Source: Prevotella sp. (GTDB lineage: Bacteria > Bacteroidota > Bacteroidia > Bacteroidales > Bacteroidaceae). From it: DNA of 62,866 nucleotides. The position numbers and the translations under genes were made by a program. Below the pieces are notes generated by a model that was given only the letters and a program-made list of their open reading frames with translations, did no database searches and was not told where the DNA came from. Of the stretch, positions 9,479 to 19,267 are shown in pieces. Position 1 is the first letter of the stretch. Every line of letters starts with the position of its first letter. The DNA lies in NCBI GenBank assembly GCA_017960525.1, contig JAGCZA010000028.1, positions 1 to 62,866 on the forward strand. The letters are read 5' to 3'.

Positions 9479-9718
9479 TTACGGGCGCAAAAGGTTCCTG
9501 ACCGTCTTTATCAACTCTGCTGAAGGCTGGGGCTGACCCTTTACGGGCACCAGATACCAGCGGACAGTCCAACTGAGTTGTTCGTGAGGCTTGAGGGTGG
9601 TGTAGGCACCCTGGCTCTCCAGTGCGCTGATATCAGTTCCGATTCCGTTTTGACCACCATCGGGTCTTTTTGCGCCCGCTTCCAGAACGAAAGCAGACCT
9701 TTGGATTAGCGGAGGGAG
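9479..9718 (-). pseudogene. C-terminal remnant of an unidentified protein gene
   Basis: The minus strand is open for 80 codons with protein-like composition and no usable start codon, ending WTVRWYLVPVKGQ ... TVRNLLRP-stop. It has the look of the last domain of a larger protein: a beta-rich stretch then an amphipathic helix. A stop closes the frame upstream at 9719-9721 and the following DNA is not coding in any frame I could read. I interpret it as the 3' remnant of a deleted gene, convergent with the GH115 gene. The family is not identified. Confidence 0.5.
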
Positions 9719-9768
9719 TTATCAATTGGAATCATCTGATTCTCCGCTTACAGTAGTGCCACTACTTA

Positions 9769-11058
9769 TCAATTTAAACGGAATGTAACTGGTACAGTGT
9801 ACCTTACTCGCACGGGTACTCCTCCTTGTTGGCCGGGTATCCAGTTCGGCATATTTGACAATACACGTATAGACTCTTTGTCAAGAGTAGGGTCAACAGA
9901 CTTTCTGACTTTCACATTTGTTATCCTGCCATCCCTCTCAACAACAAAAGTACATATCACCAAGCCCTGAATGCCATTCTCCTCCGCAACTATCGGATAT
10001 TTTATGCTTTTAGCCAAATACGCTATCAAGGCAGCATCGCCTCCAGGGAACTGTGGCATAGTCTCTATCACATCAAATATCCTCGGCAGTCTCAAATTGA
10101 AGGATACTTCTTTCATTATGGGCTTTCCATCTTGGTAGGCAGGCATCCATTTTGGCATCTTTTCACACAGTTGAAGAAGAATCTTCTCGGAAAAGTATTT
10201 TGACTTTTTTACTACCTTTGGCTGTAGAGGTGCACCCTCTTCGTTGATAACCAAAGAAACCGAGACTGTATCGGCTTCTTCATTATCAGATGCCAAAGGG
10301 AAGTGGCCGTCGGTGAAATATTTCTTCAATGCTGCCTCACCTCGTAGAAACCTTGGCGCATCGTAATCTTTTTGCATTCCCCAGCCAACGAGTTGCTTGA
10401 AGTAGTCGGTAAAGTGCTGTTCGGTCGTTTTGCTGAAGATAAGACGTGCGTCATTTTTCTTTGAGTAAAATTGCAGAACCCTGTCCTCAGCATAGAGACT
10501 GAGGTCGGCTCCAAACATATTCGTTATCTGTCCTGCCACTGTGGGTATTAAAATCTGGTTGATGTCGACAAGTTCCCGTTTCTGGATGTCAACGATGAAT
10601 CCACGGTCTATGCCCGAAAACCACGAGAAATACTGAGCCTTCATTTTCTTAATAGATGAGTTTTCTGGCTGCGTCTTAAATTTTATTGTTCCCGCCAAGG
10701 AAGCACTGGCACGATAACAAGAGAAACGACTGTCAAGTTCATACTCTTTACGAAGGTTTATGGTGATTGTTCCGCGTGTTTCCCTTTTTGCGTCTGATTC
10801 CTCTCGCTTCCATAGTTTTGTGAAGGTATCGTATGCTTCTTTTAAACCAAGATTCTCCTCATTGAATATAATCTTGGACACATATTTTTGAATATCCTCC
10901 CCATCAGGAATTTCCAAGTGGCAGTCTAAGTCGTAAAAATATCCGTTAAACTGGACTAAACATTTGTCATCAATCGTCATAGCCTCAGATTGGGCTTTTA
11001 TGTCTAATAACCATATTAACAGACATATGACGAACATACATTTTTTTAATGTACTCAT
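9769..11058 (-). CDS. Secreted protein with two TonB-C-like domains (energy transducer TonB family)
   Basis: 429 residues with an N-terminal signal or anchor (KKCMFVICLLIWLLDIKAQ). Residues about 25-235 resemble a DUF3298-like beta-rich domain. Two TonB C-terminal-like modules follow: a diverged one around 255-330 (VSVSLVINEEGAPLQPKVV, MPKWMPAYQDGKP) and a canonical one at the end (MPQFPGGDAALIAYLAKSI, KYPIVAEENGIQG, MPNWIPGQQGG). In TonB the C-terminal domain contacts the TonB box of outer-membrane receptors. Here it lacks the ExbBD-binding anchor and Pro-rich linker of a true TonB, so it may be a periplasmic binding module. It stands alone on the minus strand; a possible promoter lies at 11423-11430, far upstream. 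Confidence 0.7.
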   Translation of the reverse strand: MSTLKKCMFVICLLIWLLDIKAQSEAMTIDDKCLVQFNGYFYDLDCHLEIPDGEDIQKYVSKIIFNEENLGLKEAYDTFTKLWKREESDAKRETRGTITINLRKEYELDSRFSCYRASASLAGTIKFKTQPENSSIKKMKAQYFSWFSGIDRGFIVDIQKRELVDINQILIPTVAGQITNMFGADLSLYAEDRVLQFYSKKNDARLIFSKTTEQHFTDYFKQLVGWGMQKDYDAPRFLRGEAALKKYFTDGHFPLASDNEEADTVSVSLVINEEGAPLQPKVVKKSKYFSEKILLQLCEKMPKWMPAYQDGKPIMKEVSFNLRLPRIFDVIETMPQFPGGDAALIAYLAKSIKYPIVAEENGIQGLVICTFVVERDGRITNVKVRKSVDPTLDKESIRVLSNMPNWIPGQQGGVPVRVRYTVPVTFRLN

Positions 11059-11467
11059 AAGAATAAAAAAAGCGGAACCATTCGATGCTTATCAAATCTC
11101 CGATACCACCAAGTAACCATATATTACAATATGCATAAAATACCCCACGCCCTATTGAGCGTAAACTTTCAACTGCTTGTTTTCTGCAATGAATGTTTGG
11201 CAGTATTCGAGTCCTAAAGACAAGAGCAAAAACTCAAATCTTATGTCAAAGTACGAACAGAAACGCTGATCTGTAAGTTATTAATTAGTTGTTTATAAAA
11301 TCTTTGCGGCCTTGCGAGGCTGAGCCACGACAACTGGTCGAAAGCGTTGCTCATTCGGTTTCTACGTCATTGGCAATTGCGTTTAAAGGGTTTGACTTCA
11401 GGTTAGAGACAAATTCTGGCTGCAAATATACAAATTTTATTTGGAACAACAACATATTTAGGAAAAA
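11059..11467. other. A+T-rich intergenic stretch with short open fragments
   Basis: There is no convincing gene in this 409-bp stretch. The minus strand has a 37-codon ORF with an ATG at 11352-11354 (stop 11241-11243), about 70 nt downstream of a -7-like box at 11423-11430. It is followed, overlapping in another frame, by an open run at 11155-11277. The two could be a small frameshifted gene, or chance. I cannot decide from sequence alone. Confidence 0.35.
11423..11430 (-). promoter_or_regulatory. Possible -7 box (TATATTTG) reading leftward
   Basis: The minus-strand reading TATATTTG fits the -7 consensus. It would serve either the small ORF in the intergenic stretch or, with a leader of about 370 nt, the TonB-C gene. 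Confidence 0.4.
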
Positions 11468-11614
11468 ATGCAGAAGTCAAGCGTTGGCCATTTATTGTTT
11501 AAATTTGACCCGTCCAAATTTTGGGATTGGTTCGTCCTCTTTTTGGTGCCCTTTTTGCTGTTTTTTTACCTCTCATTTATCCTTTTTCTGATAGAAATTA
11601 TTGTTTTTCGATAA
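11468..11614 (+). CDS. Possible 48-residue single-helix membrane peptide
   Basis: The ORF starts at an ATG (GGAAAAAATG context) and encodes a short polar N terminus (MQKSSVGHLLFKFDPSKF) followed by a 30-residue hydrophobic stretch rich in Phe and Leu, ending EIIVFR. It would be a one-helix membrane peptide. The DNA is T-rich, so hydrophobicity could arise by chance, and no promoter box is obvious. It lies just upstream of the DUF2975 promoter. The interval 11511-11537 also resembles a decayed unit of the TTCGTCC hairpin array, with CGTCC repeated at a 22-bp distance. Low confidence as a gene. Confidence 0.25.
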   Translation: MQKSSVGHLLFKFDPSKFWDWFVLFLVPFLLFFYLSFILFLIEIIVFR

Positions 11615-11653
11615 AAAAGTTGCAAATTTCTTTGGAGATTAAAAAATAATGTT

Positions 11654-11661
11654 TACCTTTG
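11654..11661 (+). promoter_or_regulatory. -7 box (TACCTTTG) of the DUF2975/HTH operon
   Basis: TACCTTTG is a good -7 match. Transcription should start near 11667, which excludes the TTG at 11659 as the start codon of the following gene. Confidence 0.65.
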
Positions 11662-11703
11662 CACCGAAAATATTTATCGTTTAACAATAAAATTATATCA
11701 ATT

Positions 11704-12426
11704 ATAAACAAAAAACTTAAGATTTACAGCACGCTGTTTGTAGTGGTGCTTATTGTTTTTGGAGTAACCAGTATTTTCCATTACGACTCTTACACATGGG
11801 TCGAACAAGAGAATGACAAATTTGAACTGGTAGAAAATCCTGAAGGATTTGTAACTCATGTGACTTGTGACACGTTGGAAAATGGAGTCGTCAAAAAAAA
11901 CTATTCTACACCCTGCCACAGTACGGTTTCATACGATGTCTTTGTTCAGCCAAAACTGAAGCAAGGTCGAAAGGAACTCATTTCCACTTCATTAGGCCAG
12001 ACTTACAAAATAGATATGCAGAAGGTTAGGCTGACGGCTCCCACTTCCCAAACCTCATGGAAATTATTCCCCATCATATTTGTGGTCACTTCAATCATCG
12101 TCATCACGATAGTGGTCATTTGGATATTATATATGGTGTACAGGCTTATCCGCAACATCCGGAGGGGGAACATTTTTGTGGCGCAAGTGGCCAAATATCT
12201 GGAAACCACGGGTATACTTTTGTCCGCTCTCTATCTTTACGATTTGGCTGCTTCGTATATTATATACCTGTTCTGCTCCAAGAACATTTATCTGGCCGAC
12301 TATTATATCGTGTTCAAGAATGAGAGCAACATCATGTACATCATTACTGGCTTGGCCCTGATGATTATCTCGCAAATCATCCTGATGGGCAAGGAACTGA
12401 AAGAGGAACAAGAACTGACTGTATAA
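11704..12426 (+). CDS. DUF2975 family membrane protein (start codon uncertain)
   Basis: About 240 residues with four hydrophobic segments: LFVVVLIVFGVTSIF near the start, FPIIFVVTSIIVITIVVIW, a segment near ALYLYDLAASYIIYLF, and IMYIITGLALMIISQIIL before the C terminus. A loop after the first helix contains paired cysteines (TCDTLENG and TPCHS). The order matches DUF2975 proteins, which typically sit beside a small YozG-type Cro/CI regulator, as here (gap 13 bp). The start is odd: no ATG or GTG exists near the 5' end. The TTG at 11659 overlaps the -7 box, and the position where homologues would start with Met is ATA AAC AAA (11704). Either a rare ATA/ATT start is used or the start codon has mutated. 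Function of the family is unknown to me. Confidence 0.75.
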   Translation: MNKKLKIYSTLFVVVLIVFGVTSIFHYDSYTWVEQENDKFELVENPEGFVTHVTCDTLENGVVKKNYSTPCHSTVSYDVFVQPKLKQGRKELISTSLGQTYKIDMQKVRLTAPTSQTSWKLFPIIFVVTSIIVITIVVIWILYMVYRLIRNIRRGNIFVAQVAKYLETTGILLSALYLYDLAASYIIYLFCSKNIYLADYYIVFKNESNIMYIITGLALMIISQIILMGKELKEEQELTV

Positions 12427-12439
12427 CCGTCGAACCATA

Positions 12440-12643
12440 ATGAGTATCATTGTAAACGTAGACGTGATGATGGCCAGGCGCAAGATGTCATCACAGGAAC
12501 TGGCCGAGAAAATCGGCATCACCCAGGCCAACCTCTCCATCCTGAAGACGGGCAAGGCAAAGGCCATCCGCTTCTCAACTTTGGATGCCATTTGTCGGGC
12601 GCTCGACTGTCAGCCAGGCGACATTTTGGAGTACAAAGAATAA
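12440..12643 (+). CDS. Small HTH (Cro/CI, YozG-like) transcriptional regulator
   Basis: 67 residues, almost entirely one helix-turn-helix domain (MSSQELAEKIGITQANLSIL, then RFSTLDAICRALDCQPGDIL). This is the compact YozG-like form that accompanies DUF2975 membrane proteins in many bacteria. It follows the membrane protein gene by 13 bp and probably controls the pair. A short protein-like but start-less stretch lies between its stop and the terminator at 12781. Confidence 0.88.
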   Translation: MSIIVNVDVMMARRKMSSQELAEKIGITQANLSILKTGKAKAIRFSTLDAICRALDCQPGDILEYKE

Positions 12644-12780
12644 GCGGTTCTACGAGATTTCGTGGTCAGGCTCCTGAAACATTTCCACCGTAAGGTTTCC
12701 ATAATGGGGCAGGAAATGGAGCAGACCCGCGTCATCGAGTATTACGAGTAACGTAAAAAAAACGTTCCCCCTTATATAAT

Positions 12781-12815
12781 AATAATGTGGAAGCCACTGC
12801 GGCCTCCACATTATT
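12781..12815. terminator. Strong bidirectional hairpin terminator
   Basis: The arms AATAATGTGGAAGCC and GGCCTCCACATTATT form a 15-bp stem with one mismatch around the loop ACTGC, followed by GTTTTTTG on the plus strand. It separates the HTH operon from the convergent esterase gene and can serve both. Confidence 0.8.
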
Positions 12816-12837
12816 GTTTTTTGATTTCGTCTGAGTG

Positions 12838-14265
<1,428 letters not shown>

Positions 14266-14910
14266 TCAGTGCAAATAAGGGTTGAACTGTTGTTCGTCGG
14301 CGATGGTGGTGATGGGGCCGTGGCCGGGATAGACAGTGGTGTCTGCGGGGAGGGGAGCCACACGCTGCTGGAGGCTTTGAATCAGTTGCTCCCATGAACC
14401 GCCGGTGAGGTCGGTGCGGCCTACGCTCATACGGAATAGGGTGTCGCCGCTGAAGGCCACGTGCTCCTCAGCGCAATGGAACACGACACCGCCCGGGGAA
14501 TGGCCCGGGGTGTGGATGACACGTAGGCTGTGGTTGCCGAAAGAGACGGTGCCGCCGTCGGTGAGCAGCGTGCCTACGGGTGGGGTAGGGTGGCTGTAGC
14601 CCATATCCATCAAATCGCGGTATTGCTGGCCTACGTCTTCCACCAAGAAAAGGTCATTGGCGTGGATTTCTGGCTTGATGCCGAACTCGCTGTAGAGGGT
14701 GTCGTTGCCAAACACGTGGTCGAAGTGGCCGTGCGTGCACAGCACGTGGCGCAGCGTGAGCCGTTGTTCACGCAGATAGGTCACAATGGCCTGCCGCTCG
14801 TGCTCGAAGAAGGCCCCGCAATCGATGACAACGGCCTCGCCGCTGTCGTCGCTGACGATGTAGCAGTTCTCCTGCAACATATTGCAGACAAAGGTTCGGA
14901 TGCTCATCAT
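14266..14910 (-). CDS. MBL-fold metallohydrolase (glyoxalase II-like)
   Basis: 214 residues of the metallo-beta-lactamase superfamily. The zinc-binding motif THGHFDH is near residue 60, further ligands are in HTPGHSPGG (about 133-141), FSGDTLF (about 153-159) and YPGHGP (about 193-198). The motif order fits the short glyoxalase II-like hydrolases that lack the C-terminal helical domain. The start overlaps the end of rsmG by 4 bp (ATGA), so it is the last gene of a dapA-rsmG-MBL operon and probably translationally coupled. The physiological substrate cannot be told from sequence; thioesters such as S-lactoylglutathione analogues are typical. Confidence 0.9.
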   Translation of the reverse strand: MMSIRTFVCNMLQENCYIVSDDSGEAVVIDCGAFFEHERQAIVTYLREQRLTLRHVLCTHGHFDHVFGNDTLYSEFGIKPEIHANDLFLVEDVGQQYRDLMDMGYSHPTPPVGTLLTDGGTVSFGNHSLRVIHTPGHSPGGVVFHCAEEHVAFSGDTLFRMSVGRTDLTGGSWEQLIQSLQQRVAPLPADTTVYPGHGPITTIADEQQFNPYLH

Positions 14911-15527
14911 AGGGGCAGGTGGATGCAGTATTTCTGGCGGAACCAGTCTTCGTCAAAATAACTGGTCAGTTCGGTAATCTGGATGATGTGGCGGAAGGGA
15001 GCCACTTCTGCCTGCAAGTCGCCGCCTTTCAGACAGATAATGCCGTTTGGCAGGGCGTTACACTGTTCTTTGCTGATGTTTTTGCGCACAATCTTGGCCA
15101 GGTCGGGGAGGGGCATCACGGCACGGCTCACCACGAAATGGTAATGCCCTTTCTCCTCTTCGCCCCGCCGATGAATGGGCGTGCAGTTCTTCAACTCCAG
15201 GGCTTGGCAGACCTCCTGTGCCACGCGGATTTTCTTCCCCGTTCCGTCGATGAGGGTGAACTGGGTTTCAGGGAACAGAATGGCCAGAGGAATGCCCGGG
15301 AAACCGCCGCCCGTGCCGAAATCGAGCACAGTGGTGCCGGGCTTGAATTGGATGAACTTGCCGATGGCCAAGGAGTGGAGCATGTGGTGCAGATAGAGAT
15401 TGTCGATGTCCTTTCGCGATACGACGTTAATCTTCGCGTTCCAGTCGTGGTAGAGGTCATCGAGGGCCGCCAGTTGGGCGCGCTGCCCGTCGGTGAGCGA
15501 AGGGAAATATTTCTCTATCAATTCCAT
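14907..15527 (-). CDS. rsmG: 16S rRNA (guanine527-N7)-methyltransferase RsmG
   Basis: 206 residues. It has the SAM-binding core VLDFGTGGGFPGIPLAILFP and the family features NVVSRKD at the N terminus, TLIDGTGKKIRVAQEV, and VVSRAVMPLPDL. RsmG methylates N7 of G527 in the 530 loop of 16S rRNA. The gene starts 3 bp after dapA and overlaps the downstream MBL gene by 4 bp, so all three are one transcription unit. Confidence 0.96.
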   Translation of the reverse strand: MELIEKYFPSLTDGQRAQLAALDDLYHDWNAKINVVSRKDIDNLYLHHMLHSLAIGKFIQFKPGTTVLDFGTGGGFPGIPLAILFPETQFTLIDGTGKKIRVAQEVCQALELKNCTPIHRRGEEEKGHYHFVVSRAVMPLPDLAKIVRKNISKEQCNALPNGIICLKGGDLQAEVAPFRHIIQITELTSYFDEDWFRQKYCIHLPL

Positions 15528-15530
15528 CGT

Positions 15531-16418
15531 TTATATTTTCAGTTCGCGCAGTAGTTCGCTCATACGCTGCTTGGTGGAGATGCGTGTGGGCACCAGCGGC
15601 AGTCGCAGCACGTTCTCTATGAAGCCCATCTCGTGGAGCATCGCTTTCACGCCGGCGGGGTTGCCGTCGACAAAGAGCAGGGCGAAAAGGTCGGTGAAGC
15701 GGTGGTGTATCTTGCGTGCTGGGTCGTACTCGCCGCGCATTTGTAGGCGTATCATCTTCGAGAACTCCTTGGGCAGCGCATTGCCGATGACGCTGATGAC
15801 ACCCACGGCTCCGCACGATACCATCGGGAAGGTGAGCGCATCGTCGCCAGAGATGACATCGAAGTCGGCGGGCTTGTTCTTGATGATTTCGTCCACTTGT
15901 TCCAGATTGCCACTGGCCTCCTTGATGGCCACGATGTTCTCGCAGTCGCGGGCCAGCCGCACGGTGGTCTCCGCCTTCAGGTTGACGCCAGTACGTCCGG
16001 GCACGTTGTAGAGCACCACGGGCAGTTGTGTGGCCGAGGCGATGGCCTTGAAGTGCTGGTAGAGACCCTCCTGCGAAGGTTTGTTGTAATAGGGGCAGAC
16101 GCTCAGGATGCCGTCGACGCCCTTGAAGTCGCCGTTCTTCAGTTCCTCCATAACGGCGTGCGTGTTGTTGCCGCCGCATCCCATCAGGATGGGCACGCGG
16201 GCCTGCACCTTCTCCACCACCAAATCTTTGATTCGCTGCCGCTCTTCTGCCGTCAGCGTGGGCGTTTCGCCTGTGGTGGCCAGGATGCAGAAAAAGTCGG
16301 CTCCATTCTGGAGTTGATAGTCCACAAGCCGCAAGAGCGCGTCGTAGTCCACCGACCCGTCTTGCTTGAACGGAGTGACGAGCGCAATGCCGAGACCCCT
16401 GAAAATATTATATACCAT
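15531..16418 (-). CDS. dapA: 4-hydroxy-tetrahydrodipicolinate synthase
   Basis: 295 residues, normal length. It condenses pyruvate with aspartate semialdehyde in the lysine and diaminopimelate pathway. Motifs: GLGIALVTPF at the N terminus, TTGETPTL (substrate-binding threonines), VVLYNVPGRTGVNL with the proton-relay tyrosine, IVAIKEASGN with the Schiff-base lysine, and VISGDDAL. It leads the dapA-rsmG-MBL operon from a -7 box about 26 nt upstream. Confidence 0.97.
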   Translation of the reverse strand: MVYNIFRGLGIALVTPFKQDGSVDYDALLRLVDYQLQNGADFFCILATTGETPTLTAEERQRIKDLVVEKVQARVPILMGCGGNNTHAVMEELKNGDFKGVDGILSVCPYYNKPSQEGLYQHFKAIASATQLPVVLYNVPGRTGVNLKAETTVRLARDCENIVAIKEASGNLEQVDEIIKNKPADFDVISGDDALTFPMVSCGAVGVISVIGNALPKEFSKMIRLQMRGEYDPARKIHHRFTDLFALLFVDGNPAGVKAMLHEMGFIENVLRLPLVPTRISTKQRMSELLRELKI

Positions 16419-16443
16419 AAAGAGATTTTTCCTTATTCGGCTG

Positions 16444-16451
16444 CAAAATTA
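16444..16451 (-). promoter_or_regulatory. -7 box (TAATTTTG) of dapA
   Basis: The minus strand reads TAATTTTGCAG, 26 nt before the dapA start codon. Confidence 0.6.
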
Positions 16452-16521
16452 CGAAATTCCCTTGATTTCGCAAAAAAAAGGAACAGAAAAAGAAAAAACT
16501 TACGGCAAATGATGCGCTCGG

Positions 16522-17514
16522 TTAAGTGTTCTCTGCTCCGCAGTAGGGGCAGACGCCTTTCTCCTGTAGCAGATGGCCGCACTTGCCGCAGACGTACTTG
16601 GCTCGGCTTCCTTTGAAATAGCGCCAGAGCGCGAACACCACGTAGGCCACCAGCAGGGGGTAGCCGATATAGTACAAAGTGGAGATGCTGAACACGATGT
16701 AGTCGATGGCGCATACGCCCACCAGTCCTAAATAGTAGATGATGGTCTCGCTCGTGTTCAGGTGTCGCCGGATGTCGTCGAAGGCGGCCAGTGCCACCAC
16801 AAGCATCAGCCACACCGTGAAGAGGAACAGCCCCAGGTGGAGCGGCACGGCAAAGGGGTTGAGCGTGGGGTGGTAGTAGTAGTGGCGCCACGAGTCGGGC
16901 GCGGCCAGTTGGATAGTGCTGTAGAACACGGCCGAAGCGGCCACGAGCAGGGCCAGCAGGGTGGGGTAGAACGATGGTATATCGTTGAAATGCACAATCT
17001 TTGCGTTGAGCCTGAGCAGTTTGCGGATGGCGTAGGCAGCACACACGAAGACAACGAAGGCCAGGATGATGAGCACGTGGCTGTCGGAGAAGAAGTCGAT
17101 GAACTGCGAGATAGGATTGTCGGGGGCCACACCCGTGAGCATCGTCGTCTCGCGCACCCAGCCCATCGTGGTTTGGTCGCGTGCCACCTGCACCCAGACG
17201 GAGTCCACCGTGTCGGAGGGCAGCGTCAGTATGTCAGCCACTACCAGAATGTCGGCCTTGTAGACGCTAATGGTGTCGACGAGCATTTCGCTGACCACCT
17301 CCGAGGGATGCTGGACGATGAGCGGCAGCGAGTCGGCGGTGACGCGGAAATTGTAGTTCTGCGTGTAGTGGTGAGTGGTGTAGAACGATATGGAGTCCAT
17401 CTGCTCCTCGGTGGGCACCCAGGCGTCGGGCGTCGGTGCCACCTGGTGGTAGCAAGAGCAGAGCAGGATGACAAATGAGAAAAGACAAATAAGAAATGAG
17501 AGACAGCGGGTCAT
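16522..17514 (-). CDS. Lipoprotein-like multi-pass membrane protein with C-terminal zinc ribbon; unknown function
   Basis: 330 residues. The N terminus is a signal sequence with a Cys cluster (LLCSCYHQ) that could be a lipobox, followed by an extracytoplasmic domain (about 25-140) with an SH3-like end (WVQVARDQTTMGWVRE). Then come about five membrane helices (VLIILAFVVFVCAAYAI, LLALLVAASAVFY, LGLFLFTVWLMLVVALAAF, IIYYLGLVGVCAIDYIVF, LLVAYVVFALW) and a final zinc ribbon with two CxxC pairs (YVCGKCG and CPYCGAEN). I do not know a named family. It has its own -7 box and points away from rbfA. The exported domain plus a cytoplasmic ribbon suggests a sensor or assembly role, but this is only inference. 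Confidence 0.75.
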   Translation of the reverse strand: MTRCLSFLICLFSFVILLCSCYHQVAPTPDAWVPTEEQMDSISFYTTHHYTQNYNFRVTADSLPLIVQHPSEVVSEMLVDTISVYKADILVVADILTLPSDTVDSVWVQVARDQTTMGWVRETTMLTGVAPDNPISQFIDFFSDSHVLIILAFVVFVCAAYAIRKLLRLNAKIVHFNDIPSFYPTLLALLVAASAVFYSTIQLAAPDSWRHYYYHPTLNPFAVPLHLGLFLFTVWLMLVVALAAFDDIRRHLNTSETIIYYLGLVGVCAIDYIVFSISTLYYIGYPLLVAYVVFALWRYFKGSRAKYVCGKCGHLLQEKGVCPYCGAENT

Positions 17515-17542
17515 GGGCGTTTGCGGAATGGTAAATGCGGTG

Positions 17543-17550
17543 CAAAGTTA
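17543..17550 (-). promoter_or_regulatory. -7 box (TAACTTTG) of the zinc-ribbon membrane protein gene
   Basis: The minus strand reads TAACTTTGCAC, 29 nt before the start codon, in the divergent region shared with rbfA. Confidence 0.55.
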
Positions 17551-17615
17551 CGGCTTTTTCTGCAACCAGCCAAGTGTTTTCTTGCCTTTTGTTTGGCTGT
17601 TTGCAAAAAACTGAC

Positions 17616-17623
17616 TACCTTTG
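17616..17623 (+). promoter_or_regulatory. Promoter of rbfA (TTTG - 20 bp - TACCTTTG)
   Basis: TACCTTTG has a TTTG element exactly 20 bp upstream, a full match to the Bacteroidetes -33/-7 promoter, 29 nt before the rbfA ATG. Confidence 0.75.
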
Positions 17624-17651
17624 CACCATCAACCAAAATAGAGAGCACAAT

Positions 17652-17990
17652 ATGCAAGAGACAAGACAGAACAAAATAGCACGCCTGCTGCAGAAGGAAC
17701 TGAGCGTCATTTTCCAGGAACAGACACGCTCGCTGCACGGCGTGATGGTCAGTGTGACGCGCACAAAAATCTCCCCCGACCTGGGCATCTGCACCGCCTA
17801 TCTGAGCATCTTCCCCTCGGAGCGGGGCGAGGAAATCCTGAAAAATATTGAGCGCAGCAACCAGCAGATACGCTACGCCTTGGGCCAGCGCGTGCGCTAC
17901 CAGTTGCGCATCGTGCCCGAGTTGCGTTTCTTTATCGACGATTCGCTGGACTACATCGACCGCATCGACGAACTGCTGAAGAAAGGTTAG
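17652..17990 (+). CDS. rbfA: 30S ribosome-binding factor RbfA
   Basis: 112 residues with the RbfA signature: basic N-terminal helix (RQNKIARLLQKELSVIFQ), VMVSVTRTKISPDLGICTAY with the KH-like core, and the C-terminal VPELRFFIDDSLDYIDRIDELL. RbfA binds the 30S subunit and helps mature the 5' end of 16S rRNA. The ATG at 17652 follows a good promoter; upstream in-frame codons precede the -7 box. Its stop codon overlaps the stop of convergent xseA by three bases (17987-17990 in total). Confidence 0.95.
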   Translation: MQETRQNKIARLLQKELSVIFQEQTRSLHGVMVSVTRTKISPDLGICTAYLSIFPSERGEEILKNIERSNQQIRYALGQRVRYQLRIVPELRFFIDDSLDYIDRIDELLKKG

Positions 17991-19267
17991 AGCACCTGCG
18001 AGCGCAGCGTGCCCTTCAGCAGACGGGTCTCCACGATGTCGCCCGTCTGTGCCTGACTAGCATCGGTCAGGGGGCGCCCCTCTAAGAGGGTGATGCTGTA
18101 GCCACGGCGCAACAGCAGCGACGGGTCGAGTGCTGCCACACGCTGTTCCAGCAATTGGAGGCGGTGGCGGCCGTTTTCCATAAGGTGGGAGGCAAGAGGT
18201 GAGAGGCGTGAAGCAATAGTTTCCAGCCGTTGCTTTTCGTGGACGGTACGGCTTGTCGCCTGAATGGCCAGCCGCTGCAGAAACTGGTCGAGACGGGCTT
18301 CCTGTCGTGTGCGGAAAAGCGAGAAGAGTGGCGGAATGTGCTCTGCCAGCCTCACCAGTCGTAGTCTTTCTATTTCCATACGTCCCTGCGTGGCACGCAC
18401 AATGCGTTCCTCGCAGTTTTCTATGCGCCTGAGTGTCTGTTCCGCGTGGCTGATGAGCAACTGGGCGGCGGCGGTGGGTGTCTTCACCCGTGTGTGGCTC
18501 ACCATGTCGAGGATGCTCTCGTCGCGGTCGTGGCCGATGCCGGTGATGATGGGCATTGGGAATTGCGCCACGTTCTCGGCCAGTGCCAGCGTGTCGAAGC
18601 CGGAGAGGTCAGCAGTCGCACCGCCGCCACGGATGATGACAACGCAATCGAAATGAAGTGGAAAGATTCTTTCCAGCGCCGTAATGACACTCTCCTCCAC
18701 CTGTTCGCCCTGCATAATGGCGGGGAAGAGTTGCGTGCGGAAGGCGAAGGGCGACTCGGCCAACTGGTTCACGAAGTCGCCGTAGCCTGCTGCCGTGGCG
18801 CTGGAAATGACGGCGATGTCCATACAGAAAGGTGGCAGGACGAGTTCTTTTTGCAGATCGAAGACGCCCTCGGCCTTCAGTTGGCGGACAATTTCCTGCC
18901 GTCGGCGGGCCAGGTCGCCCATCGTGAACGTAGGGTCGATGTCGGTGACAATCCACGAGAAGCCGTATGCCTCGTGGAACTGGGCGTAGACCTTCATCCG
19001 CACTTTCATTCCGGCGTGCAATTGCTGGCCGGTGGTACGCTCGAACATGGGCTGCAGCATCATCCATTGTGTGCGCCAGCACTTGGCTTGGGCACGCGCC
19101 ACCGGCGTGTTCGACGACGGCTCCTTCTGCACCAGTTCCATATAGCAATGTCCCTTCGACTCACGACACTCCGACAACTCGGCCTCCACCCAGTATTCGC
19201 GGTTGAGGCTGTGCTCGATGGTCATGCGCACCAGCGCGTTCAGTTCAAGGAGAGTCAAGGTTTGCAT
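17987..19267 (-). CDS. xseA: Exodeoxyribonuclease VII large subunit
   Basis: 426 residues. An N-terminal OB-fold (YWVEAELSECRESKGHCYMEL, MKVRMKVYAQFHEAYGFSW) is followed by the catalytic region with IAVISSATAAGYGDF, DCVVIIRGGGATADLSGFD and PIITGIGHDRDESILD, then coiled-coil helices and the C-terminal strand (LLRRGYSITLLEGRPL). The enzyme degrades single-stranded DNA with the small subunit XseB. No xseB is visible beside it, so it must lie elsewhere. Its ATG lies inside the 3' end of the subtilase gene (13-bp overlap), implying co-transcription. Confidence 0.96.
   Translation of the reverse strand: MQTLTLLELNALVRMTIEHSLNREYWVEAELSECRESKGHCYMELVQKEPSSNTPVARAQAKCWRTQWMMLQPMFERTTGQQLHAGMKVRMKVYAQFHEAYGFSWIVTDIDPTFTMGDLARRRQEIVRQLKAEGVFDLQKELVLPPFCMDIAVISSATAAGYGDFVNQLAESPFAFRTQLFPAIMQGEQVEESVITALERIFPLHFDCVVIIRGGGATADLSGFDTLALAENVAQFPMPIITGIGHDRDESILDMVSHTRVKTPTAAAQLLISHAEQTLRRIENCEERIVRATQGRMEIERLRLVRLAEHIPPLFSLFRTRQEARLDQFLQRLAIQATSRTVHEKQRLETIASRLSPLASHLMENGRHRLQLLEQRVAALDPSLLLRRGYSITLLEGRPLTDASQAQTGDIVETRLLKGTLRSQVL

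Noticed and set aside
11659-11661. TTG start for the DUF2975 gene
   Set aside because: It overlaps the -7 promoter box, so it would not be in the transcript.
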